This document shows, one piece after another, positions 17,106-25,221 of a DNA stretch of 29,644 bases. Within the stretch, counting starts at the first letter, position 1, and each line of letters opens with the position of its first letter. Source of the DNA: JBEIHX01 sp040381075. GTDB lineage: Bacteria > Pseudomonadota > Alphaproteobacteria > Caulobacterales > Aquidulcibacteraceae. The stretch lies in contig JBEIHX010000039.1 in NCBI GenBank assembly GCA_040381075.1, forward strand, positions 1-29,644, in the 5' to 3' direction. Below the pieces are notes generated by a model, which was given only the letters and a program-made list of their open reading frames with translations, was not told the origin of the DNA and did no database searches. Made by a program: the position numbers and the translations under genes.

Positions 17106-17510
17106 TCAGGCCACTTCGTCGGCCAGAACGCGCATCAACTCCAGCACGCCGCGGCGAACCTGGGCATTCCCGATTGCGGCGTAGGCCGCCGCGAGCTGGG
17201 CTCCTTCGGGACTGGCGATCAGATCGAAAACCGCCGGCTCCTCCGTGTCCTGCAGGCGTCGCGCGCCGCCAGGGCCCACCGGGGCGCCTTCATAGAAATA
17301 CGTCACCGGAACCTCGAGGACGCTGGCGATATCGAACAGCCGGCTGGCCGCGATGCGGTTGATGCCCCGCTCGTACTTCTGGATCTGCTGAAAGGTCAGA
17401 CCCAGCAGCTCAGCCAGCTTCTCCTGGCTCATGCCCACCATGATCCGTCGCAGGCGCAAGCGCGCGCCGATATGATGATCGATCCGGTTCGGACTGCGTT
17501 CGTCAGACAT
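17106..17510 (-). CDS. XRE-family transcriptional regulator of the lnt-metK neighbourhood
   Basis: This is a 134-residue DNA-binding protein. A helix-turn-helix of the Cro/CI type covers about residues 18-72, with RIMVGMSQEKLAELLGLTFQ as the first two helices and IQKYERGINRIAASRL as the recognition part. A short C-terminal region contains VPVTYFYEGAP and an Ala-rich end. A regulator of this type between lnt and metK is conserved in many alphaproteobacteria, but its targets are not established to my knowledge. It lies 50 bases downstream of lnt on the same strand, so it is probably the last gene of the miaB-to-lnt operon. It is an obvious candidate to control metK, although the palindrome upstream of metK looks more like an ArsR-type site. 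Confidence 0.9.
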   Translation of the reverse strand: MSDERSPNRIDHHIGARLRLRRIMVGMSQEKLAELLGLTFQQIQKYERGINRIAASRLFDIASVLEVPVTYFYEGAPVGPGGARRLQDTEEPAVFDLIASPEGAQLAAAYAAIGNAQVRRGVLELMRVLADEVA

Positions 17511-17560
17511 ACGCTACGCCTCTCACACGCTACAAACGGGCGAATTGATCTCCCGCTTGG

Positions 17561-19213
17561 CTAGATGCCGTCATCCGCGGCAGCGCCGTCAAGCCCCAAT
17601 CGCGGTGGCAGAAGTCGCACAAGCAGACACAAACCGACAAGAAGCCACATGCCTAGTGTCAACCAGCGCGCGAAAAATGTGGGCTGCAGGGGTTGTGTGA
17701 CAACCCCGTCAGCATAGCCGAACCCTTTCAGGCCCATATCCAGGGACGCAACTTCGCGCCCAAGAGGGTCTACGATTGCGCTCACACCGCCTGAAGCAGC
17801 GCGCACCAGGGGCAGGCCCTCCTCGATCGCGCGATACCTCGCCTGGTTGTAATGTTGCCAGGGGCCAGTGAGGCCGCCGAACCAGGAATCATTTGTGACA
17901 TTGACCAGCCACCCGGCACGATCCGCACCACGCGGCGCCAGGCCTGGAAAAATGCTTTCATAGCAGATCAGCGGCGCGGCGCGCCCCGCCGGCGGCACGC
18001 CGATCGGGCCGGGGCTCGGACCCGCCGCAAATCCCTCACCGATGGCCTGCAGCGACTTGATGCCAAGCAGCCCCACTGCCTGGCGGATCCCCGGCGGCAT
18101 GTACTCGCCGAAGGGCACCAGAACATGTTTGTCGTAGACAGCCTCCACATCGAACGCGCCGTCATGGGCTTCAATCACAGCCAGTGCATTGTAGTATTCC
18201 GGCGCGGCGCCGGCCTGCCGGTCACTGCGCAACGTCCCCACAACCAGCGTCCGCTCGCCCAGCACGGCGACTGTCGCGTCCAACGCCGTCGGCGTCTCCA
18301 GCAAAAGGAGGGGCAGCGCCCCCTCCGGCCACACGACGACACGCGGCGCACGCGGATAGTCCGGGCCGGTGGCCTCCAGGTATGCGCGCAGCACGTTCAG
18401 CTGATTGCCCTCGCGCCACTTGTCGCGCTGCGCAATACCGGCGTCGGCGACGCGCGCCGTGAAGGCCGGGGACAGCGTCACCCCACCCAGACGCTGACCG
18501 CCCCAGCCCCAGGCCGCCCCGAACGTCAGCGCCGCAATGATTGGCGCGGCGATCCGCAAACCCATGCGCCCACGCGGATCGATCAACGCCGCCGCAGCGC
18601 CTGCCCAGGCGAAGGTCAGCGCATTCAGGCCCCACACCCCAACGACGCTCGCCAGCTGGCTGACTGGCCCGCCGGCAGGCCAGATCGTGCCGATCCAGGC
18701 CCAGGGAAAACCAGTGAACGCCACGCCGCGGATGTATTCGGCCACTGTAAAGACCGCGACGAAGACGGCCACGCGGCGTGGGTCGGGCGTCCACAGAATG
18801 GCGGCGACAACGCCGGCGAGCCCCCAGAACAGCGCCAGCCCGGCCGGGAGGCCGGACACCGCTATCGGAATGAACACCGCGTATTTCTGCCACTCCACCA
18901 GAAACGCGCCCGCCACCCAATACAGGCCGACCACGAAATACCCGAAGGCGAACGCCCACGCCCGCCAGAAGAATGCGCTTTTCGGGGCTGGCTGGCGTGC
19001 GGCGCCGTCAAACAGCCAGATCAGTCCGACAAACGCGGGAACCACGACCGGCCAGAAATGCACCGGCGCGTGACCCGCCTGGGCAAGCGCGCCAAGGCCG
19101 GCCGCGACAATGAGCGCGCCATGCCTGCGCAGTCCCGTGACCCAGAGATAGGCGCCCTGGAGCGGATAGAACGCCCCGGCCGGCGCGCCGGCGTCTCGCA
19201 GCCGACGGCTCAC
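17561..19213 (-). CDS. lnt: Apolipoprotein N-acyltransferase
   Basis: Lnt adds the third acyl chain to the N-terminal cysteine of lipoproteins at the inner membrane. This 550-residue protein has several N-terminal membrane helices (about residues 30-220), a periplasmic nitrilase-type domain, and a last helix near 515-540. The catalytic triad is present: Glu297 in VVWPEGALPLL, Lys362 in YDKHVLVPFGEYMP and Cys417 in CYESIFPGL; NVTNDSWFGG follows. The GTG start overlaps the corC stop by four bases (GTGA), so translation is coupled. Length is slightly above the usual 500-530. The assignment is firm. Confidence 0.97.
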   Translation of the reverse strand: MSRRLRDAGAPAGAFYPLQGAYLWVTGLRRHGALIVAAGLGALAQAGHAPVHFWPVVVPAFVGLIWLFDGAARQPAPKSAFFWRAWAFAFGYFVVGLYWVAGAFLVEWQKYAVFIPIAVSGLPAGLALFWGLAGVVAAILWTPDPRRVAVFVAVFTVAEYIRGVAFTGFPWAWIGTIWPAGGPVSQLASVVGVWGLNALTFAWAGAAAALIDPRGRMGLRIAAPIIAALTFGAAWGWGGQRLGGVTLSPAFTARVADAGIAQRDKWREGNQLNVLRAYLEATGPDYPRAPRVVVWPEGALPLLLLETPTALDATVAVLGERTLVVGTLRSDRQAGAAPEYYNALAVIEAHDGAFDVEAVYDKHVLVPFGEYMPPGIRQAVGLLGIKSLQAIGEGFAAGPSPGPIGVPPAGRAAPLICYESIFPGLAPRGADRAGWLVNVTNDSWFGGLTGPWQHYNQARYRAIEEGLPLVRAASGGVSAIVDPLGREVASLDMGLKGFGYADGVVTQPLQPTFFARWLTLGMWLLVGLCLLVRLLPPRLGLDGAAADDGI

Positions 19214-20112
19214 GCGCCCGCCTCCGACGTCCCGGCCTCAGCGATCAGACGCGCGCGCAATCGTTTGATCCGGCGCGGGTCAGCGTCAAGCACCTCAAAC
19301 TCCACCCCGACCGGATGTCGCACGATCTCGCCGCGCGCCGGCACGCGACCGACCATCGTGAAGACGAGGCCGCCCAAGGTGTCGACATCGGCTTCCTCTT
19401 CGCGGTCCGAAAGGTCGAGACAGACCCCCGCCGTCTGCTCAAACGCCTCGATCGTCGCCTTGGCGTCGGCCTCCCACAGGCCTGGGCTGCGCTCCACGAT
19501 CAGCGGGGCGTCATCGTCGTGCTCATCCTCAATATCGCCGACGATCTGCTCAACCAGATCCTCAATCGACACCAGACCGTCCGTGCCGCCATATTCGTCG
19601 ACGACCAGCGCCAGATGCTGGCGGGTGGACTGCATGCGCAGGAGCAGCTGGGACAGCTTCATCGACGGGGGAACAAACAGGATATCCCGGCGGAGTTTGC
19701 CGACGGCGCGATCGCGTCCGGCTGGTTTGCCCTCCCGGCGCTGACGCGCAATCTCAGCCACCACGTCCTTGACGTGCAGGACGCCGATGGGATCATCAAG
19801 CGTCTCGCGAAAAACCGGCATGCGCGACACGCCCGTCTCTGCGAACCGTTCTATGACGTCGTCCAGGCTGGCGTCAGCATCGATGGCCACGATGTCGGCG
19901 CGCGGCGCCATCACGTCGCTCACCCGCAGGCTGTCGAACTGCGCGGCTTTCAGGAGCATTTCGCGCGGCTGCGCGCCCGGCGGGCCAGCCTGGGCGACCG
20001 CCGCCTCAACCGCCGCGGCTTCCTGCGCAGCCTTGCGGCGCCGCCGCCAGATCCGCTTCAGCCGCGAGACGAAGCCTGTCCCGCCGCCATCCGCATCAGG
20101 GCCCTGGTTCAT
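19210..20112 (-). CDS. corC: CorC/HlyC-type CBS-domain protein
   Basis: This 300-residue protein carries a pair of CBS domains: MAPRADIVAIDADASLDDVI starts the first, and MKLSQLLLRMQSTRQHLALV the second, ending in VVDEYGGTDGLVSIEDLVEQIVGDI. A C-terminal CorC_HlyC domain follows, with TLGGLVFTMVGRVPARGE. The DUF21 membrane domain of longer relatives is absent, as in E. coli CorC (YbeX), so it is likely cytoplasmic and membrane-associated. CorC is linked to magnesium and cobalt efflux and, by its conserved place beside ybeY and lnt, possibly to ribosome or envelope maintenance. It overlaps both neighbours by four bases. Confidence 0.93.
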   Translation of the reverse strand: MNQGPDADGGGTGFVSRLKRIWRRRRKAAQEAAAVEAAVAQAGPPGAQPREMLLKAAQFDSLRVSDVMAPRADIVAIDADASLDDVIERFAETGVSRMPVFRETLDDPIGVLHVKDVVAEIARQRREGKPAGRDRAVGKLRRDILFVPPSMKLSQLLLRMQSTRQHLALVVDEYGGTDGLVSIEDLVEQIVGDIEDEHDDDAPLIVERSPGLWEADAKATIEAFEQTAGVCLDLSDREEEADVDTLGGLVFTMVGRVPARGEIVRHPVGVEFEVLDADPRRIKRLRARLIAEAGTSEAGA

Positions 20113-20702
20113 GGCGCCTGATCCTGCGCATAGGGGTCAGCATAGCCAAGATCCGCCAGGATCTCACGTTCGCGCCGCTCCATGCGTTCGGCTTCCTCCT
20201 CAGTCTGATGATCATATCCCAGCAGGTGCAAAAACCCGTGGGTCAGCAAATGCGCCACATGCGCCTCGACGGACTTGCCGTCGCGCCTTGCCTCCGCCTC
20301 GACGGTCTCGCGGGCCAGCGCCAGATCCCCAAGACTGGGCCGCATCATGGGATGCGAGGGCCAGGACAGCACATTGGTTGGGCCATCCTTGGATCGCCAT
20401 GCACGATTGAGCTCCGCCAGGACGGCGTCATCGGCGAACAGCACGCTGACCACGCCGGCTGCGCCTTCCGCGCGCGCGGCTTCCTGCAGCACGCGCCGCG
20501 CCAGCACCGCAACGGGGAGATCGACCCCGGCGTCCTCGCCGCTGGCGGTCCCTCCCCCCGGATCGCCGCCCACGCACCGGGTCTGACGGGCGGCGCCGAC
20601 GGACGAAGCGCGGGGGCCGGCGCCCGCCTCGGACACCGCGAGTGCCCATCGCCACAGAGGGTCTGCGGTGTCGACGTCGACCTGCAGCACATCAACCGTC
20701 AT
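20109..20702 (-). CDS. ybeY: Endoribonuclease YbeY (rRNA maturation and ribosome quality control)
   Basis: This is a 197-residue protein from the ATG at 20702, with GAGGG just upstream. The start overlaps the phoH end by 11 bases. A longer frame only repeats phoH-overlapping sequence. The zinc-binding motif HGFLHLLGYDHQTEEEAERM is intact, as is NRAWRSKDGPTNVLSWP, so the enzyme should be active in 16S rRNA 3' maturation. Residues about 27-58 form a Gly/Ala-rich low-complexity insertion that is unusual in this family. The strong linkage phoH-ybeY-corC-lnt is conserved widely in proteobacteria. Confidence 0.96.
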   Translation of the reverse strand: MTVDVLQVDVDTADPLWRWALAVSEAGAGPRASSVGAARQTRCVGGDPGGGTASGEDAGVDLPVAVLARRVLQEAARAEGAAGVVSVLFADDAVLAELNRAWRSKDGPTNVLSWPSHPMMRPSLGDLALARETVEAEARRDGKSVEAHVAHLLTHGFLHLLGYDHQTEEEAERMERREREILADLGYADPYAQDQAP

Positions 20703-21672
20703 GGTCGCCCTCGCGCGCGGCGTCGCGATCATACGCGTCGACGATCCGCCCGACGAGCGGGTGGCGCACGACGTCCTGCGAGGTGAAGCGGCAGGTTGCA
20801 ACCCCCTCAACACCCTCCAGTATGCGCAGGGCGTGGGCGAGCCCGGAATCGGACCTGCGGGCGAGGTCCACCTGGCTGGGATCGCCGGTCACCGCCATGC
20901 GGGCTCCATCGCCGAGGCGGGTCAGGACCATCTTCATCTGCATGCGGGTGGCGTTCTGGGCCTCGTCGACGATCACAAAGGCGTCGGCGAGCGTGCGCCC
21001 GCGCATGAAGGCCAGCGGCGCGACCTCGATATCCCCGGCGAGACGCCGCGCCTCGAGTTGCTGCGAGCCCAGCAGCGCCTTGATCGAGTCCCAGATTGGC
21101 TGGAGATAGGGGTCGACCTTCTCCTTCAGATCGCCGGGCAGGAATCCCAACCGTTCTCCCGCCTCTACCGCCGGACGCGTCACGATCAGACGTCCCACGC
21201 GTCCCTCAAGCAGGGCGAAGAGGCCGGCCGCGACCGCAAGATAGGTTTTCCCCGTGCCGGCCGGGCCGATCCCGAAGACGAGATCGCCGGGCCCGGAGAT
21301 CAGCGCTTCAAGATAGCGGGTCTGGGTGTCGGTGCGGGCGTTCACCACGCCGCGCCGGCCCGGCAGAATGATCCGGCCGGGTTGCGCGACAGCGCTCTGG
21401 CGGGCGAGCTTCGCAGCTGCGCGCACGTCAGCCACGTCGATCGGCGTGCGCGAACGGCACTGCTCAACGAGACGGTCAATCGCGCGGCGCGTCAGATCCA
21501 GCGTCTCCGCATCACCCGTCATCACGACGCCGCCGCCCTGACTCTCCAGCCGCACGCCGAGGGCGCGCTCGAGAAGCGCCAGATGCGTGTGATGCGGTCC
21601 ACAGATCTCGCGCAGCCACGCCGGATCCGACACAGCGTAGACCACAGAGCCGTCCGCCCCAGGAACGCTCAT
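20692..21672 (-). CDS. ybeZ: PhoH-like ATPase (YbeZ)
   Basis: This is a 326-residue cytoplasmic P-loop ATPase. A short N-terminal KH-like region (about residues 20-75) precedes the ATPase core with Walker A GIGPAGTGKTYLA and Walker B FVIVDEAQNAT, followed by the RxxxTGDPSQVDL sensor segment (MAVTGDPSQVDLARR). PhoH/YbeZ proteins are thought to act with YbeY in rRNA processing, consistent with the overlapping ybeY gene immediately downstream. The ATG start overlaps the miaB stop (ATGA), giving coupled translation. Length and motif order are normal. Often annotated as phoH. The molecular substrate of this ATPase remains unsettled in the literature I know. Confidence 0.95.
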   Translation of the reverse strand: MSVPGADGSVVYAVSDPAWLREICGPHHTHLALLERALGVRLESQGGGVVMTGDAETLDLTRRAIDRLVEQCRSRTPIDVADVRAAAKLARQSAVAQPGRIILPGRRGVVNARTDTQTRYLEALISGPGDLVFGIGPAGTGKTYLAVAAGLFALLEGRVGRLIVTRPAVEAGERLGFLPGDLKEKVDPYLQPIWDSIKALLGSQQLEARRLAGDIEVAPLAFMRGRTLADAFVIVDEAQNATRMQMKMVLTRLGDGARMAVTGDPSQVDLARRSDSGLAHALRILEGVEGVATCRFTSQDVVRHPLVGRIVDAYDRDAAREGDHDG

Positions 21673-23051
21673 GACGCCGCGATCCCGGTGATCGCGCCGG
21701 TGAGACTGTTGCGTGACGCGGCCACGATCTCGACGTCGACGACCTGCCCAATGAGATGATCCGGCCCTTCGGCGTGAACGGCCTGGAGATAGGGGCTGCG
21801 GCCATGCAGCTGGCCCGGATGGCGCCCGCGGCCATCAAACAGAACAGGCAGCCTGCGTCCGATGCAGCTGGCGTTGAACGCCGCAGTCTGGCGATTGATG
21901 AGGGCCTGCAGGCGCGCGAGGCGCTCCGACTTCACGTCCTCATCGACCTGTCCGTACATCTCGGCCGCCGGCGTGCCGGGCCGGCGCGAATACTTGAAGG
22001 AGAAGGCGGAGGCGAAATTGACGGTTTCAACGAGTTCAAGCGTGTCCGCGAAATCCGCTTCGCTCTCTCCGGGGAACCCGACAATGAAGTCGGAGGAGAA
22101 GGCGATGTCCGGGCGCGCCGCGCGGACCCGCCCAACGATGTCGAGATACCGGGCCCGATCATGGCGGCGGTTCATCGCCCTCAAGATCCGGTCGGACCCG
22201 GACTGAACGGGAAGGTGCAGATAGGGCGCCAACGCCGGCGTGTCGCCATGCGCCGCGATCAGATCGTCGTCCATGTCGTTGGGATGGCTTGTCGCATACC
22301 GCAGGCGCGCCACGCCGGTGACGCCGGCAAGACGCCGGACAAGTCGGGCAAGGGACCACGTGTCGGCGTCGCCCTCCGGCCCGGCCCCATGATAGGCGTT
22401 GACGTTCTGGCCAAGCAGCGTGATTTCGCGCACGCCCTGGCGGGCCAGATCTGTCGCCTCGGCGAGGATGCGCTCTACCGGGCGCGAATACTCCGCGCCC
22501 CGCGTGTACGGAACGACGCAGAACGTGCAGAACTTGTCGCACCCCTCCTGAACCGACAGGAACGCACTCGCCCCGGTCATGTGGCGGGCCTCGCCGAGGG
22601 CGTCGAATTTGTCGTCGACATCAAAGCTCGTTTCGAGCGCCTCCCCGCGCCCGCGCGCGGCCCGGGCGATGAGCTCGGGCAGTTTATGGATCGCCTGTGG
22701 TCCGAACACCATGTCAACGCTTGGCGCGCGCGCCATGATCTCGCCGCCCTCGGCCTGCGCGACGCAGCCCGCCACGGCGATGGTGAGCGCGGCGCCGTCA
22801 CGCGCGCGCTGCTCCTTCAAGAGCTTCAGCCGGCCGATTTCGGAATACACCTTTTCCGTCGCCTTCTCGCGGATGTGGCAGGTGTTGAGAATGACGAGGT
22901 CGGCGTCATCCGGCGCCTCGACAGGCGCATAGCCCAGCGGCGCAAGCACATCGCGCATGCGCTCAGAATCGTAGACATTCATCTGGCAGCCATAGGTCTG
23001 AATGAACACCCGCTTGCGGCCAGCGGAGACAGGAGAGGCTTTTCGATCCAT
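21669..23051 (-). CDS. miaB: tRNA-2-methylthio-N6-dimethylallyladenosine synthase
   Basis: MiaB is a radical-SAM enzyme that adds a methylthio group to i6A37 in tRNA. From the chosen ATG at 23051 it has 460 residues, the usual length. The open frame extends 102 codons further upstream, but that part is translated palindrome and tandem repeat and is not credible. The N-terminal domain has its three cluster cysteines in TYGCQMNVYDSERM, NTCHIREKATEKVYSEIG and GCVAQAEG. The radical-SAM motif CDKFCTFCVVPYTRG follows at about residue 165, and a TRAM domain ends the protein (LFDGRGRHPGQLHGRSPYLQ). It is the first gene of the tight operon down to lnt. The Shine-Dalgarno is weak (AGGCGG). Confidence 0.96.
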   Translation of the reverse strand: MDRKASPVSAGRKRVFIQTYGCQMNVYDSERMRDVLAPLGYAPVEAPDDADLVILNTCHIREKATEKVYSEIGRLKLLKEQRARDGAALTIAVAGCVAQAEGGEIMARAPSVDMVFGPQAIHKLPELIARAARGRGEALETSFDVDDKFDALGEARHMTGASAFLSVQEGCDKFCTFCVVPYTRGAEYSRPVERILAEATDLARQGVREITLLGQNVNAYHGAGPEGDADTWSLARLVRRLAGVTGVARLRYATSHPNDMDDDLIAAHGDTPALAPYLHLPVQSGSDRILRAMNRRHDRARYLDIVGRVRAARPDIAFSSDFIVGFPGESEADFADTLELVETVNFASAFSFKYSRRPGTPAAEMYGQVDEDVKSERLARLQALINRQTAAFNASCIGRRLPVLFDGRGRHPGQLHGRSPYLQAVHAEGPDHLIGQVVDVEIVAASRNSLTGAITGIAAS

Positions 23052-23125
23052 GCGCCAGCGCCGCCTGCGGGCGGCCTTTGTCCTTTGATCTGCGGGACGG
23101 GAGGCTGGAATATGCGACAAAACGC

Positions 23126-23153
23126 CTGCAGGCCGCAAGCTTGCGGCCTGCAG
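23126..23153. repeat. Perfect 28-base palindrome upstream of miaB
   Basis: The half-site CTGCAGGCCGCAAG is followed directly by its exact reverse complement, with no spacer and no mismatch. The 3' end towards miaB is 75 bases from the miaB ATG. It could form a hairpin in the miaB leader, act as a terminator-like element or serve as a protein-binding site. No U-run follows on either strand. Confidence 0.9.
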
Positions 23154-23259
23154 AACCTCCTCCGTCGCCAGGCGCCACGCGCCCGCACCTGCGCCCGACA
23201 GATCATGTCCGCACGCCCGGCTCGCAGGCGGCGGCCAGCGAAAGGACCGCGCGGTCAGG

Positions 23260-23352
23260 CCCCCTGGACAGGCTCCCCCTGGACAGGCTCCCTGGACAGA
23301 CCCCCTGAACAGGCCCCCTGAACAGGCCCCCTGAACAGCCCCCCTGAACAGG
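23260..23352. repeat. Tandem array of a 13-base unit with longer variants
   Basis: Four units of CCCCCTGAACAGG (the third ends in C) run from 23301 to 23352. They are preceded by three related copies of 15, 15 and 11 bases carrying CTGGACAG. The array lies upstream of miaB, beyond the palindrome. Confidence 0.93.
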
Positions 23353-24030
23353 CCCAATCATCAGGCCATGGCGACAGTGATGCGGCGCGCCTCGCATCGC
23401 CGCTGCGACACCCACAGATCCCCCCGCCGGACGACGCCAGCCCGCAGCCCTTTGCGCGCGTCCGCACAAAGGGCGCGCCCGCAGATCTGCAGCCGGGCGC
23501 AGTGGGGACGTTGGCCCCGCGTGCGCTTGCCCGCCGCGCGCCGCCGGGTCTGGCATCGCCCCCCCCTGGCAGGCGTCCCGGCCACCTGTCACGCGGACGC
23601 ATGGTGTGAGGCGATTGTCATTTTCTGTGGCGATTCCAGGCTGTTGGGCACGCCGGCACAGCTGCCAACGCCCTCCGACGCACGTGCTGCACCGCCGGAC
23701 CGGCGCGCGCCGCCGCCTCGCCAGAACAAGGCCTCCTCCTGCCGGCGCAGCACAAAAGGCTTGATTTGGGGCGATTTGAGCGTATCAGGCCCGTCGCGCG
23801 GCAGTTGGCTTGCCGACGCCGCAAAACCCGAAGTGGCCAAAGAGATATGTGGATAGCGCAGAAAACCGCGTATCGGGCGCGGGGTTTTTCGGTTCCGCCG
23901 TGTCCGGATCAAGATTTCGAAAAGGATTGGAGCCCCATCAAGAACACGTCGTGATTCGAGACTTCCCACTGTTTCGCGGCATCAGATCGCAGTCGCAGTC
24001 AAAACCGTCAACCGAACTGGAGAAAGCACC
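23353..24030. other. 678-base region without a recognisable gene, upstream of the HU gene
   Basis: Open frames here on both strands are Arg/Ala/Pro-rich with no family resemblance. GC content falls towards the right end, where the HU promoter must lie. Near 23861-23889 an imperfect stem (AAAACCGCG pairing with CGCGGGGTTTT) followed by a T-run resembles a weak plus-strand terminator, but no gene precedes it. A small RNA cannot be excluded. Confidence 0.45.
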
Positions 24031-24462
24031 ATGGCGCCTAAAGCCGTAAAGAAGCCCGCAGCCAAAGCCCCGGCCCGCAAGGCCGCAGCCCCGAAGAAGG
24101 CCGCCACAGCCCGCACCGCCGCCCCGAAGCCAAAGGCGAAGGCGGCCCCGAAGGCCACAGCCAAGACGTCGGTCACCGCCGGCAAGGCCGTGACCCAATC
24201 GGCCCTGATGCAAATGCTTGCCGATCAGACCGGGCTCACCAAGGCCGAGGCCAAGCGCATCATCGACTCCTATTGCGACCTCGCCAAGTCACTTGTCATG
24301 AAGGGCGCCAAGGTGAAGATCGGCGACATCGGCATGATCATGATCCGCGCCCGCAAGGCGCGCATGGGCCGCAACCCGCAGACGGGCGCGCCGGTGAAGA
24401 TCAAGGCCTCGAAGAAACTCGCATTCCGCCAGTCCGCCACCATGCGCGATGCGGTGAAGTAA
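24031..24462 (+). CDS. HU-family DNA-binding protein with a histone-H1-like Lys/Ala/Pro tail
   Basis: This is a 143-residue nucleoid protein in two parts. Residues 1 to about 55 are almost only Lys, Ala, Pro, Arg and Thr, with AKAPARKAAAPKKAA-type repeats like the tail of histone H1. Residues about 57-143 are an HU/IHF fold: SALMQMLADQTGLTKAEAKR, then VKIGDIGMIMIRARKARMGR and NPQTGAPVKIKASKKLAF, the last containing the DNA-intercalating arm with its Pro. A GGAGAAAG ribosome site lies 5 bases upstream of ATG. A strong terminator follows, so it is a single-gene unit. Classical HU is about 90 residues; the tail is an N-terminal addition, whereas better-known bacterial H1-like tails (AlgP, mycobacterial HupB) are C-terminal. 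It likely compacts DNA. Confidence 0.93.
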   Translation: MAPKAVKKPAAKAPARKAAAPKKAATARTAAPKPKAKAAPKATAKTSVTAGKAVTQSALMQMLADQTGLTKAEAKRIIDSYCDLAKSLVMKGAKVKIGDIGMIMIRARKARMGRNPQTGAPVKIKASKKLAFRQSATMRDAVK

Positions 24463-24487
24463 GCCCCTGATGTAATGTCTGGGTACG

Positions 24488-24519
24488 AACGGCGGCCGCT
24501 TGCGGCCGCCGTTTTCCTT
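24488..24519 (+). terminator. Rho-independent terminator of the HU gene
   Basis: A 12-base-pair perfect stem (AACGGCGGCCGC with its complement) has a very short TT turn and runs directly into TTTTCCTTT. It lies 26 bases after the HU stop codon. Confidence 0.93.
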
Positions 24520-24602
24520 TGTGCATGACCGTCGCCTGGTTCACCGAGATCGTCGAATTCGACCATTGCCGCAGGCTCACGGTTTTCTCAGGCATCCGGT
24601 TC

Positions 24603-24695
24603 GTCTCAGGCTGCTTCTTGTCTCAGGCTGCTTCTTGTCTCAGGCTGCTTCTTGTCTCAGGCTGCTTCTTGTCTCAGGCTGCTTCTTGTCTCAGG
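24603..24695. repeat. Tandem array, five perfect copies of a 17-base unit
   Basis: GTCTCAGGCTGCTTCTT is repeated five times without a single change, followed by eight bases of a sixth copy. The array is between the HU terminator and the end of fur. A small inverted repeat, AGGATCC-T-GGATCCT, begins at its right edge. Confidence 0.97.
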
Positions 24696-24772
24696 ATCCT
24701 GGATCCTTGCGCCCGTGGCTGACAAAACACGCCAGCCGTCATCATCGGCGGCGCGACGCCGTCCTGCGCAGA

Positions 24773-25195
24773 TCAGTCGCTTTCCTCAAGCGGCACGCCG
24801 TAAAGCTCCAAACGGTGGTCGATAAGCCTGAAGCCGAGCCGGCGCGCTATTTCATGCTGCAAGCGCTCGATTTCCGGATCTACAAACTCAATGACGCGAC
24901 CACTCTTCATGTCGATCAGGTGGTCGTGGTGTTCTCGTGGCGCCTCTTCATAGCGTGAACGCCCATCCCGGAAGTCGTGGCGCTCAAGGATGCCTGCCTC
25001 TTCAAACAGGCGCACCGTACGATAGACCGTCGCGATTGAAATGCCCGGGTCGACGGCGGCGGCGCGCCGGTGCAGTTCTTCCACGTCAGGATGATCTTTG
25101 GCCACCGACAGGATCCGCGCGATGACGCGGCGCTGGTCGGTCATGCGCATGCCCTTCTCGGCGCAGAGTTTTTCAAGACGGTCCATGGCAGCCAC
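24773..25195 (-). CDS. fur: Fur-family metalloregulator
   Basis: This is a 140-residue regulator. The winged-helix DNA-binding domain (residues 1 to about 80) has MRMTDQRRVIARILSVAKDH and the recognition helix region ISIATVYRTVRLFEEAGIL. The dimerisation/metal domain includes the typical HHDHLIDMKSGRVIEF motif. The CxxC pairs of enterobacterial Fur are absent, as in most alphaproteobacterial Fur/Mur proteins, which respond to iron or manganese. The gene follows rimI by 26 bases on the same strand, and this rimI-fur-miaB neighbourhood is typical for Caulobacter-like genomes. An alternative start at residue 4 (MDRLEKL) is possible. Whether it acts as Fur or Mur cannot be told from sequence. Confidence 0.93.
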   Translation of the reverse strand: MAAMDRLEKLCAEKGMRMTDQRRVIARILSVAKDHPDVEELHRRAAAVDPGISIATVYRTVRLFEEAGILERHDFRDGRSRYEEAPREHHDHLIDMKSGRVIEFVDPEIERLQHEIARRLGFRLIDHRLELYGVPLEESD

Positions 25196-25221
25196 CCTCG
25201 CTGGGAGATATGCGGGCGAAG

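Noticed and set aside
17852..19744. A 630-codon plus-strand open frame opposite lnt and corC
   Set aside because: It is antisense to two clear, motif-complete genes and its translation is Arg/Pro/His-rich without any family. High GC makes such long antisense frames common.
21756..23321. A 521-codon plus-strand open frame opposite miaB
   Set aside because: It mirrors miaB, and its translation has no recognisable domain. It also runs through the palindrome and tandem array.
23052..23357. N-terminal extension of MiaB by 102 residues
   Set aside because: The extension is a translation of the tandem array and palindrome, has no ribosome site, and the family begins at the internal Met.
23589..23969. 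A 126-codon minus-strand frame upstream of the HU gene
   Set aside because: Composition is irregular, no motif is visible, and it would run through the HU promoter region. I treat it as chance.
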